Shown here: positions 41,560 through 52,540 of the stretch, piece by piece
Numbering within the stretch: the first letter of the stretch is position 1
How the letters are laid out: the number at the start of each line of letters is the position of its first letter
DNA from: Neoarius graeffei
Taxonomy: Eukaryota > Chordata > Actinopteri > Siluriformes > Ariidae
Length of the DNA stretch: 64,000 nt
NCBI RefSeq assembly: GCF_027579695.1
Contig: NC_083596.1
Location: 11,862,798-11,926,797 of the forward strand
Direction of reading: 5' to 3'
Notes under the pieces: model-generated
What the model was told of the DNA's origin: nothing
The model's input: only the letters and a program-made list of their open reading frames with translations
Databases searched by the model: none
Program-made: the position numbers and the translations under genes

Positions 41560-43057
41560 AACCCCAATTCCAAATAAGTTGGGATGCTGCGTGAAATGTA
41601 AATTAAAACAGAATGTGATCATTTGCAAATCATGGAAACCCTATATTTCATTGAAAATAGTACAAAGACAATATATCAAATGTTAAAACTGAGAAATGTC
41701 ATTGTTTTTTGAAAAACATATGCTCATTTGGAATTTAGTGCCAGCAACACACTTGAGAAAAGTTGGGACAAGGGCAACAAAAGATTGGAAAAGTTGTGTC
41801 ATGCTAAAACAAGACTAATTTGGTTAATTGCCATCAGGTCAGTAATATGATTGGGTATAAAAAGAGCATCCCAGAGAGGCGGAGTCTCTCAGCAGTAAAG
41901 ATGGGGAGGGGTTCACCGTTCTGTGAAAGATTGCGTGGGCAAACAGTGCAACAATTTAAGAATAACGTTCCTCAATGTAAAATTGCAAAGAATTCGGGGA
42001 TCACAACATCCACGGTACACAAGAGATATTGGATGGCCGTGATCTTCGGGCCCTCAGGTGACACACTGCACTAAATACAGAAATGATTCTGTAGTGGAAA
42101 TCGCTGTATGGGCTCAGGAACACTTCTGAAAACCATCACCTGTGAAAACAGCTCATCGCTGCCTCCACATATGCAAGCTAAAATCATACATAAACAATAT
42201 CCAGAAACACCACTGCCTTCTCTGAGCTCATCGATGATGGACAGAGGTGACGCGGAAAAGTGTCCTGTGGTCTGACGAATCAAAATTTGAAATTCTTTTT
42301 AGAAATCATAGACATCACATCATCCAGGCTAAAGAGGAGATGGACCATCAGGCTTGTCATCAGCACACAGTTCAAAATCCAGCATCTGTGATGGTATGAG
42401 GGTGCATTAGTGCACACGACATGGGTAGCTTGCACATCTGGGAAGGCTCCATTAATGCTGAATGATATACAGTATACAGGTTTTAGAACAACATGCTGCC
42501 ATCCAGATGACATTGTTTTCAGGAAAGGCCTTCTTTATTTCAGCAAGACAATGCCAAACTGCTGTCTGCACATATTATAACTGCATGGCTCTGTAGTAAG
42601 AGTCCAGGTGCTAAACTGGCCTGCCTGAAGTCCAGACCTGTCACTTATTGAAAACATTTGGTGCATTATGAAGTGCAAAATATGACAAAGGAGACCCCGA
42701 ACTGTTGAGCAACTGAAATTGTGTATCAGGCAAAAATGGGACAACATTTCTCTTTCAAAACTACAGCAACTGGTCTCCTTAGTTCCCATATATTTACAGT
42801 GTTGTTAAAAGTAGAAGTGATGCAACACAGAGGTATACATGCCCCTGTACCAGCTTATTTTGAAATGTTTCTTGCATCAAATTAAAAATGAGCATATATT
42901 TTTCAAACAACAATAAAATTTCTCAGTTTGAACATTTGATATGTTGTCTTTGTACTATTTTCAATGAAATATACGGTTTCCATTATTTGCAAATCATAAC
43001 ATTCTGTTTTTATTTATGTTTTACAGTTTCCTAACTTTTCTGGAATTGGGGTTGTAC
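41560..43057 (+). mobile_element. Tc1/mariner element B2, decayed
   Basis: Ends caaccccaattccaaataag at the left and aattggggttgta at the right. The same family as B1, here in plus orientation. The N-terminal transposase part is readable (MIGYKKSIPERRSLSAVKMG at 41847-41905), and the remainder has frame breaks and stops through 42790. No intact frame. Confidence 0.85.
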
Positions 43058-43849
43058 TCATGTGATTGTATTCCACTTAACTCTGAATTCCTTGTAATTT
43101 ACTTTGGAAATATGGTACAGTAATTTACCAATTACTGTAATTATCCTGTCTGGTATGTTAACATTTACTGTCTACCTGCAATTAATCCTTTAGTATCACA
43201 CTAGTTATGTACAGTTGCTGTATCCAGTCTGTAATCATGTTGAACGCTGTTGAATCCTTGATTCTGATTGGCCAGAAGATGATGATTAAGTTTCTATTAC
43301 AGCAGTTCTGACAGTCATCCTGGCTGCAAAGTTTATATTAATGCACTTGTTCTAGTACATTATCGCTTCTATAACTTACACAGGGACTTATTTTAGTGGA
43401 CGCTCCACATAAACTAATTAAAAACCATGTTAGTTTTAAAAGGTGAAGTTTTCTTTAGCGAAGGTGAAGGTTTATTTAGTATTTTTGGAAGGAGGCTCCA
43501 GGGTTTTCGAAGTTTTCCGACACTGGGAAGTCAAAACAGAGGGCTTTACAGTTACTTGGTAACATCACAACCTGTGTTTTGTCTTATTACGTGATTTATT
43601 GTTGGCAAATTGCTGCAGTATAAGAGGAATAAAACACTTCCAGTAGCTTCGAGTGAACTCCAGGTGCTTATCTTTGTGGTTAGATGAAAAACAAAAAGGC
43701 TTCACTGTGGCGTTTCCAAATAGTATGATATGAGATTGGTGTCTAAATGTAGATCTGGTGCCTTGGAGATAATGAAATACATTATCAAGGGCTGAGCTTG
43801 AATGTGGTAAAGAAAAATAGCTAGCTGGCTAGATATTTAGATAATCTTG
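43058..43849. other. Unique spacer
   Basis: AT-rich sequence without clear gene or repeat. The phrase gttggcaaattgctgcagta with taagaggaataaaacac (43600-43635) also appears at 39189-39226. Confidence 0.35.
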
Positions 43850-44113
43850 GCTGGCGTTGAGCGGTATATCAGATACAGTGCTCAGCATAAATGAGTACAC
43901 CCCCTTTGAAAAGTAGCATTTTAAACAATATCTCAGTGAACACAAACAATTTCCAAAATGTTGACAAGACAAAGTTTAATATAACATCTGTTTAACTTAT
44001 AACGGGAAAAAGTAAGGTTAATAATATAAACTTAGATTACACATTTTTCACTTTTACTCAAATTAGGGTGGTGCAAAAATGAGTACACCCCACAACAAAA
44101 ACGACTAAACCTA

Positions 44114-45713
44114 CAACCCCGATTCCAAAAAAGTTGGGACAAAGTACAAATTGTAAATAAAACCGGAATGCAATAATTTACAAATCTCAAAAACTAATAC
44201 TGTATTTACAATAGAACATAGACAACATATCAAATGTCGAAAGTGAGACATTTTGAAATTTCATGCCAAATATTGGCTCGTTTGAAATTTCATGACAGCA
44301 ACACATCTCAGAAAAGTTGGGACAGGGGCAATAAGAGGCTGGAAAAGTTAAAGGTACAAAAAAGGAACAGCTGGAGGACCAAATTGCAACTCATTAGGTC
44401 AATTGGCAATAGGTCATTAACATGACTGGGTATAAAAAGAGCATCTTGGAGTGGCAGCGGCTCTCAGAAGTAAAGATGGGAAGAGGATCACCAATCCCCC
44501 TAATTCTGCGCCGACAAATAGTGGAGCAATATCAGAAAGGAGTTCAACAGTGTAAAATTGCAAAGAGTTTGAACATATCATCATCTACAGTGCATAATAT
44601 CAAAAGATTCAGAGAATCTGGAAGAATCTCTGTGTGTAAGGGTCAAGGCCGGAAAACCATACTGGGTGCCCGTGATCTTCGGGCCCTTAGACGGCACTGC
44701 ATCACATACAGGCATGCTTCTGTATTGGAAATCACAAAATGGGCTCAGGAATATTTCCAGAGAACATTATCTGTGAACACAATTCACCGTGCCATCCGCC
44801 GTTGCCAGCTAAAACTCTATAGTTCAAAGAAGAAGCCATATCTAAACATGATCCAGAAGCGCAGACGTCTTCTCTGGGCCAAGGCTCATTTAAAATGGAC
44901 TGTGGCAAAGTGGAAAACTGTTCTGTGGTCAGACGAATCAAAATTTGAAGTTCTTTATGGAAATCAGGGACGCCGTGTCATTCGGACTAAAGAGGAGAAG
45001 GACGACCCAAGTTGTTATCAGCGCTCAGTTCAGAAGCCTGCATCTCTGATGGTATGGGGTTGCATTAGTGTGTGTGGCATGGGCAGCTTACACATCTGGA
45101 AAGACACCATCAATGCTGAAAGGTATATCCAGGTTCTAGAGCAACATATGCTCCCATCTAGACGACGTCTCTTTCAGGGAAGACCTTGCATTTTCCAACG
45201 TGACAATGCCAAACCACATACTGCATCAATTACAGCATCATGGCTGTGTAGAAGAAGGGTCCGGGTACTGAACTGGCCAGCCTGCAGTCCAGATCTTTCA
45301 CCCATAGAAAACATTTGGCGCATCATAAAACGGAAGATACGACAAAAAAGACCTAAGACAGTTGAGCAACTAGAATCCTACATTCGACAAGAATGGGTTA
45401 ACATTCCTATCCCTACACTTGTACAACTTGTCTCCTCAGTCCCCAGACGTTTACAGACTGTTGTAAAGAGAAAAGGGGATGTCTCACAGTGGTAAACATG
45501 GCCTTGTCCCAACTTTTTTGAGATGTGTTGTTGTCATGAAATTTACAATCACCTAATTTTTCTCTTTAAATGATACATTTTCTCAGTTTAAACATTTGAT
45601 GTCATCTATGCTCTATTCTGAATAAAATAAGGAATTTTGAAACTTCCACATCATTGCATTCCGTTTTTATTTACAATTTGTACTTTGTCCCAACTTTTTT
45701 GGAATCAGGGTTG
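44114..45713 (+). mobile_element. Tc1/mariner element B3, apparently complete
   Basis: 1,600 bp between TA sites 44112-44113 and 45714-45715, with inverted ends caaccccgattccaaaaaag and the complement (one mismatch, ggaatcagggttg). The repeats extend about 80 bp (gtacaaattgtaaataaaac). One uninterrupted transposase frame lies inside. Confidence 0.93.
44422..45495 (+). CDS. Tc1-type DD34E transposase, open over its full length
   Basis: 357 codons from ATG 44422 (a second in-frame ATG at 44476 gives 339, reading [14 protein letters not shown]). Bipartite DNA binding: helix-turn-helix around [19 protein letters not shown] and a second one around [20 protein letters not shown]. Catalytic residues: Asp171 in [10 protein letters not shown], Asp261 in [10 protein letters not shown] and Glu296 in DLSPIENIW, with exactly 34 residues between the last two. 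The enzyme would cut and paste its element at TA sites in the nucleus. A glycine-rich motif ([14 protein letters not shown]) is present. HNIKRF lacks one Ile found in the relatives B1 and B2 (HNIIKRF), so a one-codon loss is possible. There are no stops or frameshifts, unlike every other Tc1 here. Whether it is active is unknown. Confidence 0.9.
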   Translation: MTGYKKSILEWQRLSEVKMGRGSPIPLILRRQIVEQYQKGVQQCKIAKSLNISSSTVHNIKRFRESGRISVCKGQGRKTILGARDLRALRRHCITYRHASVLEITKWAQEYFQRTLSVNTIHRAIRRCQLKLYSSKKKPYLNMIQKRRRLLWAKAHLKWTVAKWKTVLWSDESKFEVLYGNQGRRVIRTKEEKDDPSCYQRSVQKPASLMVWGCISVCGMGSLHIWKDTINAERYIQVLEQHMLPSRRRLFQGRPCIFQRDNAKPHTASITASWLCRRRVRVLNWPACSPDLSPIENIWRIIKRKIRQKRPKTVEQLESYIRQEWVNIPIPTLVQLVSSVPRRLQTVVKRKGDVSQW

Positions 45714-45727
45714 TAGTACTTTGTATG

Positions 45728-46724
45728 GCCTCCATGATTTTTAATGACAGCACCAAGTCTTCTAGGCATGGAATGAACAAGTTGGCAACATTTTGCAACA
45801 TCAATCTTTTTCCATTCTTCCAACAATGACCTCTTTTAGTGACTGGATGCTGGATGGAGAGTGATGCTCAACTTGTCTCTTCAGAATTCCCCATAGGTGT
45901 TCGATTGGGTTCAGATCAGGAGACATACTTGGCCACTGAATCACTTTCACCCTGTTCTTCTTCAGAAATCCAACAGTGCCCTTAGATGTGTGTTTAGTCA
46001 TGTTGGAAAAGTGCACAACGACCAAGGGCACGGAGTGATGGTAGCATCTTCTTTTTCAGTATAGAGCAATACGTCTGTGAATTCATGACATCATCAATGA
46101 AATGCAGCTCCCCGACACCAGCAGCACTCATGCAGCCCCACATAAGGACACTGCCACCACCATGTTTCACTGAGGCATCATGCATTTTTCTTTGTATTCC
46201 TCACCTTTGCGACGCCATACAGTTTTGAAGCCATCAGTTCCAAAAACATTTATCTTGGTCTCATCACGCCAGAGTATAGAGTCCCAGTTGTCTTCATCTT
46301 TGTCAGCATGGGCCCTGGCAAACTCTAAATGGGCTTTTTTGTGCCTGGGCTTTAGGAGAGGCTTCTTTCGTGGATGGCATCCATGCATGCCATTCCTCTG
46401 CAGTGTACGCCGTATTGTGTCACGGGAAATAGTCACCCCAGTTTGGCTTTCTACTTCTTTAGATAACTGCAGTGAACTTGCATGCCGATTTTCTTCAACC
46501 CTTCTCATCAGAAGACGCTCCTGTCGAGGTGTTAACTTCCGTGGACGACCTGGACGTCTCTGTGAGATGGTTGCAGTTCCATCTTTCTTACATTTTTGTA
46601 TCACTTTTGCTACAGTATTCTCACTGATAAGTAAAGCTTTGCTGATCTTCTTGTAGCCTTCACCTTTGTGGTGTAAAGAAATTATTTTCTTTGGGGAATT
46701 CTGAAGAGACAAGTTGAGCATCAC
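45728..46724 (-). pseudogene. Tc1 transposase of element A2, frameshifted
   Basis: The minus-strand frame begins at 46724 with codons that lie in the right terminal repeat (MMLNLSLQNSPKKI), then a helix-turn-helix (YKKISKALLISENTVAKVIQ), a GRPRKLTPRQ linker and the first catalytic Asp in LWRDETKINVFG. A frameshift near 46160 leads to HGGGSVLMWGCMSAAGVGEL. A small deletion near 46010 removes sequence after FQHD, at the second catalytic residue, and shifts the frame. SPDLNPIEHLW with the Glu follows at about 45900. The last codons (HHSPSSIQSLKEVIV and on, to about 45728) lie in the left terminal repeat. A second, inverted copy of this end, finishing in GGHTKY and a stop near 46870, is present in the right repeat. 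Confidence 0.85.
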
Positions 46725-47042
46725 TTTCCATCCGGCATCCAGTCACTGAAAGAGGTCATTGTTGAAGAATGGAAAAAGATTGATGTTGCAAAATGTCACC
46801 AACTTGTTCATTCCATGCCTAGAAGACTTGGTGCTGTCATTAAAAATCATGGAGGCCATACAAAGTACTAGATGTAGTAGTTTTTGTTGTGGGCTGTACT
46901 CATTTTTGCACCACCCTAATTTGAGTAAAACTGAAAAATGTGTAATCTAAGTTATATTATTAACCTTACTTTCACATTATAAGTTAAACAGATGTTATAT
47001 TAAACTTTGTCTTCTCAACATTTTGGAAATTGTTTGTGTTCA

Positions 47043-47632
47043 TGTCATGGTCCTACCTGTGGGCTTCTCTCTTCAGGTAACATCTCCACTCAGCATTACC
47101 GGCCACACCCGCACTCACTTCCTCTTATTATCTTTCAGTGACTGTCATTGGCTGTTGCCGATCACCTGCTCTCCCCCTGTGTGTATTTAAGCTGCAGTTC
47201 TCCCTAGCCCCTGTGTCAGATCGTCTGCAACTCTCAGCCTGATAACCTGCTCTGTGTTCCTACTACTCTGACTCCTGAAGATTTCCTGTTCTGTCTGACT
47301 CTGTCTGCTCTCCAGCCCCGGTAACCTGATCTGCCTTCTGTTCTGTCGACTCTGCCTCTTGCCTGCCCCTCCTGTACCTTCACCTGATCTCCAGCTTGCT
47401 CAGCCCTACAGCCACACCTCTCTGACTATGCCTGGTCCTGTCTCATCTCTGAAGCTAAGCAGGGTTGGGCCTGGTCAGTACTTGGATGGGAGACCTCAGA
47501 CGTCACCACCAGCCATCCCTGCCTCTCAGTTCTCCTGCCACTGGACTTCACCCATACACATTCTTCCAACTCCCCTTTCCCCTATTATTAATAAACTGTG
47601 GTTTGATCTCCTCCTCTGTCTGTTCCGTGACA
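47043..47632 (+). repeat. 5' LTR of the Ty3/gypsy element
   Basis: TATA-like tatttaa at 47184-47190 and AATAAA at 47590-47595 suggest that U3 ends near 47215 and that R runs to about 47610. A CCAAT-type cattggctg occurs at 47147-47155. The segment 47440-47495 resembles 5S rRNA. The base after the LTR starts gaacgatctgacc, where the primer-binding site should lie; I could not match it to a tRNA by eye. Confidence 0.93.
47440..47495 (+). promoter_or_regulatory. 5S rRNA-derived segment in the 5' LTR
   Basis: 56 bp align without gaps to about positions 37-92 of vertebrate 5S rRNA as I recall it, with about four mismatches. Box A (gaagctaagcagggttgg), the intermediate element (cctggt) and most of box C (acttggatgggagacc) are all present in order and spacing, on the sense strand of the element. 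These are the TFIIIA/RNA polymerase III control elements of 5S genes. Confidence 0.85.
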
Positions 47633-47689
47633 GAACGATCTGACCAGCATGGAGTCAGCACCCGAACCGGCTGCAGCGCACTGAAGGGG

Positions 47690-48385
47690 ATGTCTGCTGA
47701 CGTTACAGCCCTGATCCAGCATGGCCAGCAGCTCCAGCAACAACAACTGGACCAAGCATTCCAGCTGCTCACCACCCTAGCACCCCCTGGGCCTCCGGGA
47801 GGTGCTCCTGCTGCACTCGATGCCCCGGAACCCAAGGTCGGCAGTCCGGAGCGCTTTGACAGTGACCCCTCCCAAGTCTGTGTTTTCCTGACCAGCTGCC
47901 AGTTGATCTTCGACCTACAGCCCAGAACCTTTGCAGTGAAGGTGGCCTTCTTCATCACTCATCTGACTGGCTGCGCCCGCCTGTGGGGGACTGCTGAGTA
48001 TGAACGCCGGACACCGGCGTGTGCCTCCTTCTCCCTGTTTGCTGCAGAGATGATTAAGGTCTTCGACCCGGGCTCGTCATCAGTAGAGGCATCCGGAGGA
48101 CTGATAAGTATTCGCCAAGGCAGACGTACAGTGGCTGACTACTCGATCGATTTCCGGACCTTGGCCTGGCGCAGCAAGTGGAACATGCAGGCGCTGGTGG
48201 ATGCCTTTCTGCACAGCCTGGCCGACTACATGAAGGATGAATTGGTCTCGTACGAGCAACACTCGACGAGGCCATCGCCCTGGCCGTCCGCATTGACCAC
48301 CGGGTCCAGACCCGTTGATGAGAGAGGACCCGCCGGACTCAGCCAGTCATCACTGCATGGAGAAGCCAGAGCTCACCGGACATAG
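47690..48385 (+). pseudogene. gag of the Ty3/gypsy element, frameshifted
   Basis: Opens MSADVTALIQHGQQLQQQQL and carries the capsid-like core of fish chromovirus gag (PERFDSDPSQVCVFLTSCQL, AEMIKVFDPGSS, RQGRRTVADYSIDFRTLAW). Near 48255 a one-base shift breaks the conserved frame: the plus frame that encodes the expected continuation (LDEAIALAVRIDHRV) is a different one. A zinc knuckle was not seen in the remaining sequence. Confidence 0.8.
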
Positions 48386-48399
48386 GAGGGGCCCGGTTG

Positions 48400-51300
48400 G
48401 GTTCAATGATCCTCCAATCCTCCACCAGCCAGAAACCTATGCTCCAAGTTTGCCTTCGTCTGTCGGATTCCACCCACACCCTGGCCGCCCTGGTTGACTC
48501 TGGCGCCGAGGCTAACATCATGGACACTGGGCTTGCGCGCCAGTTGGGCCTGTGAAGCCACCAACTATCCTCTCCCATTCCAGCCAGGGCGCTGGATGGC
48601 CATCTCCTTGGCACTGTCACCCGCCTCACTGCCCCTGTTCCGATGACTGTCAGGCAACCACCACGAAACCATCCAATTTCACCTGTTCCGTTCCCCCAGC
48701 CAACCTCTCATCCTGGGCTATCCATGGCTCCGCCAGCACAGTCCTCGCCTCGACTGGGCCACTGGAGAGATAAGAGAATGGGGCAAGGACTGCCATCAGA
48801 CCTGCTTACGAGCCGCCATCCTAAACACCCGTACTCCACCTGCCAGCTCTGCCCCAGACCTCACTAATGTCCCAGTGTGTTATCACAGCCTTCGGGAGGT
48901 ATTCAGTAAAACCAAGGCCACTTCCTTGCCTCCTCACCGGCCCTACGACTGCGCCATTGATCTCCTCCCAGGCACTGCACCACCCAAGGGTTGTCTCTAC
49001 TCTCTGTCTGCCCCGGAAAGGAAGGCTATGGAGACCTACATCAGTGACTCTCTGGCTGCCGGCCTTATCCGTCCATCCTCTTCTCCCACCGGCGCTGGGT
49101 TCTTCTTCATGGAAAAGAAGGATGGGATGAATCCCTGCGCCCCTGCATCAATTACAGGGGTCTCAACAACATCACCGTCAAGAACCGATACCCTCTCCCA
49201 CTGCTTACCTCCGCCTTCGAGCTGCTCCAGGGAGCCACGGTCTTCACCAAACTCGATCTCCGGAATGCCTACCACCTGGTTCGGATAAGGGAAGGAGACG
49301 AGTGGAAGACCGCGTTCAACACCCCCACCGGTCACTATGAATACCGGGTGATGCCGTTTGGCCTTACCAACGTGCCAGCGGTATTCCAGGCTCTGGTGAA
49401 TGATGTTCTGCGAGATATGTTGAACAAGTTCGTGTTCATTTACCTCGACAACATCCTGATCTTCTCTAAAACCCTGTCCGAACACACCCAGCATGTCCAG
49501 CAAGTGCTCCGTCGTCTCCTGGAAAACTCCCTCTTCATCAAGGCAGAGAAGTGTGAGTTTCACACCAAGTCTGTGGGGTTCCTGAGGTACATCGTGGCAG
49601 AAGGGAGCATCCAGATGGACCCTGCCAAAGTCTCTGCAGTTACTTCATGGCCAGTACCAGAGAGCAGGAAGCAGCTTCAGCAGTTCCTGGGCTTCACAAA
49701 TTTCTACAGGAAATTCATTCGTAATTACAGCACCATTGCGTCACCCCTCACCGCCTTGACCAGCACCAAACAGTCCTTCACCTGGACTTCGGCCGCCAAC
49801 GAAGCCTTAGCCACCCTCAAGGCTCGGTTCACCACTGCTCCCGTCCTCCGGCTGCCTGATGAGGAGCGGCAATTCATCGTTGAGGTGGACGCCTCGGATG
49901 TGGGAGTCGGGGCAGTGCTCTCACAGAGGTCTGCGGATGACAACAAGCTCCACCCTTGTGCGTTCTTCTCCCGCCGGCTGTTGCCGGCTGAACGCAATTA
50001 CGACGTAGGCAATCGGGAACTGCTGGCGGTCAAGCTCACCCTGGAAGAATGGCGCCACTGGCTGGAGGGATGCGTAGTCCCATTTCTGGTCTGGACAGAC
50101 CATAAGAATCTTGAATACATCCGCACTGCCAAACGACTCAACCCCAGACAGGCCCGCTGGGCTCTCTTTTTCACTCGATTCAATTTCACCCTTTTGTACC
50201 GGCCCGGATCTCGCAACACCAAGCCTGACGCGCTCTCCCGCCAGTTCCAGAAGGGTGATGCCCCCTCCAAGGACCTGGCTCCCATCCTGCCTGACCCCTG
50301 TATCGTTGCTGCACTGACCTGGGACATCGAAGAATGAGTGCGGGAAGCCCTCCATGACCAACCCAGCCCCAGTGCATGCCCCGCAAGTTGCCTCTTCGTT
50401 CCTGCAGACCTGCGATCCCAGGTTATACAATGGGGACACGACTCCCGTCTAGCCTGCCACCCTGGGTCCACTCGCACCTACCACCTGCTCACCCAACGGT
50501 TCTGGTGGCCTACTATGGGCAGGGATGTGCGAGACTTCGTCCGAGCCTGCCCTACCTGTAACCAAAATAAGTCCTCCAGCCAGCCTCCTGCCGGTTTGCT
50601 CCAGCCTCTGCCCGTGCCAATGCGACCCTGGTCCCACATCTCCCTGGATTTTGTTACGGGTCTACCCCCTTCTAACGGGATGATGGTCATACTCACCATC
50701 GTGGACCGCTTTAGCAAAATGGCTCACTTTGTTCCCCTCCCTAAACTACCGTCAGCCAAGGAAACTGCCCAGATCGTCTTGCAACATGTCTTTCGCATCC
50801 ATGGGCTGCCCAAGGACATCGTTTTGGACCGGGGGCCGCAATTCGCCTCTTTTTTTTGGAAGGAGTTCTGTCACCTACTCAGGGCCACCCCCAGCCTCAC
50901 CTCCGGATTCCGACCCCAGTCCAACGGCCAGTCAGAACAGACGAACCAGGAGTTAGAGAAGGCACTTTGGTGCATGGCGTCACGCAACCCTAGGGCCTGG
51001 TGCGAGCACCTGCTGTGGGTGGAATACTCCCACAACTCCCTCACCAGCTCAGCCACCGGGCTGTCCCCATTCCACTGCGTGTATGGCTACCAACCACCCC
51101 TATTCCCCAGCCAGGAGGGAGAGGTCACCTGCCCGGCTGCCCTCACCTATGCATGCCGATGCCGCCGCACCTGGTCTCAAGCCCGCGCTGCACTCCTCAG
51201 GTCAGTCACCAGATACTCTACTGGCGCCAACCAGCAGAGGACGCCTGCGCCCACCTACCGGGTGGGCCAAAAGGTGTGGCTATCTGCCAAGGACCTGCCC

Positions 51301-51861
51301 CTCCAGGTGGAGTCTCATAAGCTAGCACCTCGGTTTGTCGGACCATTCCCTATCCAGAGGATAATCAGCCAGTCTGCTGTCCGGCTTCGACTGCCCAAGT
51401 CCATGAGAGTGCACCCCACCTTCCACGTCTCTAAGATCAAGCCAGTGCATGAGAGCCCGCTGGTCCCAGCTGCTCCTCCTCCTCCTCCTTGTCTCATCAA
51501 CGGTGGCCCGGTCTACTCCGTCCGGCGACTGCTGAAGTCACGACGCAGGGGCAGGGGCCTCCAATACCTGGTGGATTGGGAGGGCTATGGCCCTGAGGAG
51601 AGGATGTGGGTTCCCGCTGGAAGGATTCTGGATCCGGCTCTCATCGCCGACTTCCATCGGCTACACCCCAACCAGCCCTCCATCCGACGGGGCCGACGTA
51701 GGGGTTCTCACCATGCGGATCCACTTCCGGACCCTGCCCCTGCTCCAGCGCCTGAGCCTGACACCGAACTGAATCCTGGGCGGGGGTCCTCGGATGACGA
51801 TTCTTCTGACGGTGAAGAGGGTGCAGAGGCTATGGACACTGACCGGTCTGAGGAGATCTAA
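48400..51861 (+). pseudogene. pol of the Ty3/gypsy element (protease, RT, RNase H, integrase, chromodomain)
   Basis: Protease active site LVDSGAEANIMD at 48490-48525, soon closed by a TGA near 48553. Reverse transcriptase from about 48990 with a frameshift near 49130; the fingers and palm are then open ([24 protein letters not shown]). The catalytic box reads YLDN (49441-49452) where YxDD is expected. RNase H has [14 protein letters not shown] and [13 protein letters not shown] at 50335-50337 separates it, in the same frame, from integrase: the zinc-binding region (HPG...CPTCNQNK), the DDE core ([24 protein letters not shown]) and a GPFPI-type C-terminal module. A chromodomain follows ([20 protein letters not shown], about 51560-51625), then an acidic tail ending SEEI. 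The enzyme set would copy and integrate the element; this copy is defective. Confidence 0.9.
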
Positions 51862-51935
51862 CCCTCCACCAGTATTCCCCCTCCTCCCGCCCATCTTTGG
51901 TGATCTGTGGCTAGGGACTTCTGGAGCCGTCCCTT

Positions 51936-51957
51936 AAGGGGGGGGGGGGGGGGGGGG
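51936..51957 (+). promoter_or_regulatory. Polypurine tract with 20 consecutive G
   Basis: AAG20 stands three bases before the 3' LTR, where plus-strand DNA synthesis is primed in reverse transcription. An uninterrupted run of 20 G is unusually long for such a tract. Confidence 0.85.
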
Positions 51958-51960
51958 TTC

Positions 51961-52540
51961 TGTCATGGTCCTACCTGTGGGCTTCTCTCTTCAGGTAACA
52001 TCTCCACTCAGCATTACCAGCCACACCCGCACTCACTTCCTCTTATTATCTTTCAGTGACTGGCTGTTGCCAATCACCTGCTCTCCCCCTGTGTGTATTT
52101 AAGCTGCAGTTCTCCCTAGCCCCTGTGTCAGATCGTCTGCAACTCTCAGCCTGATAACCTGCTCTGTGTTCCTACTACTCTGACTCCTGAAGATTTCCTG
52201 TTCTGTCTGACTCTGTCTGCTCTCCAGCCCCGGTAACCTGATCTGCCTTCTGTTCTGTCGACTCTGCCTCTTGCCTGCCCCTCCTGTACCTTCACCTGAT
52301 CTCCAGCTTGCTCAGCCCTACAGCCACACCTCTCTGACTACGCCTGGTCCTGTCTCATCTCTGCTGCTAAGCAGGGTTGGGCCTGGTCAGTACTTGGATG
52401 GGAGACCTCAGACGTCACCACCAGCCATCCCTGCCTCTCAGTTCTCCTGCCACACACATTCTTCCAACTCCCCTTTCCCCTATTATTAATAAACTGTGGT
52501 TTGAGCGCATTTGATCTCCTCTCCTGTCTGTTCCGTGACA
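51961..52540 (+). repeat. 3' LTR of the Ty3/gypsy element
   Basis: Nearly identical to the 5' LTR. Differences include loss of about six bases near 52059, a different end of the cctgccac region (52450) and an extra gagcgcatttgat near 52503. TATA-like element at 52096-52102 and AATAAA at 52488-52493. Confidence 0.93.
52352..52407 (+). promoter_or_regulatory. 5S rRNA-derived segment in the 3' LTR
   Basis: Same 56-bp segment as in the 5' LTR, with gctgctaagc in place of gaagctaagc in box A (two differences). The intermediate element and box C are identical. Confidence 0.85.

Larger units (their letters stand above)
47043..52540 (+). mobile_element. Ty3/gypsy chromodomain LTR retrotransposon
   Basis: LTRs at 47043-47632 (590 bp) and 51961-52540 (580 bp) start TGTCATGG and end CCGTGACA. 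The 5-bp target duplication gttca lies at 47038-47042 and 52541-52545. Internal order: gag, protease, reverse transcriptase, RNase H, integrase, chromodomain. No envelope gene. The polypurine tract is 51936-51957. The LTRs differ by a few substitutions and several small indels, so the insertion is fairly young but not new, and the coding region is broken. It sits in the right terminal repeat of Tc1 element A2. Confidence 0.95.

Noticed and set aside
47440..47495. A genuine 5S rRNA gene
   Set aside because: Only about positions 37-92 are present and the same segment is repeated in both LTRs, so it is part of the retrotransposon.
47465..47689. N-terminal extension of gag into the LTR
   Set aside because: The frame happens to be open through the LTR end, but the conserved gag start is at 47690.
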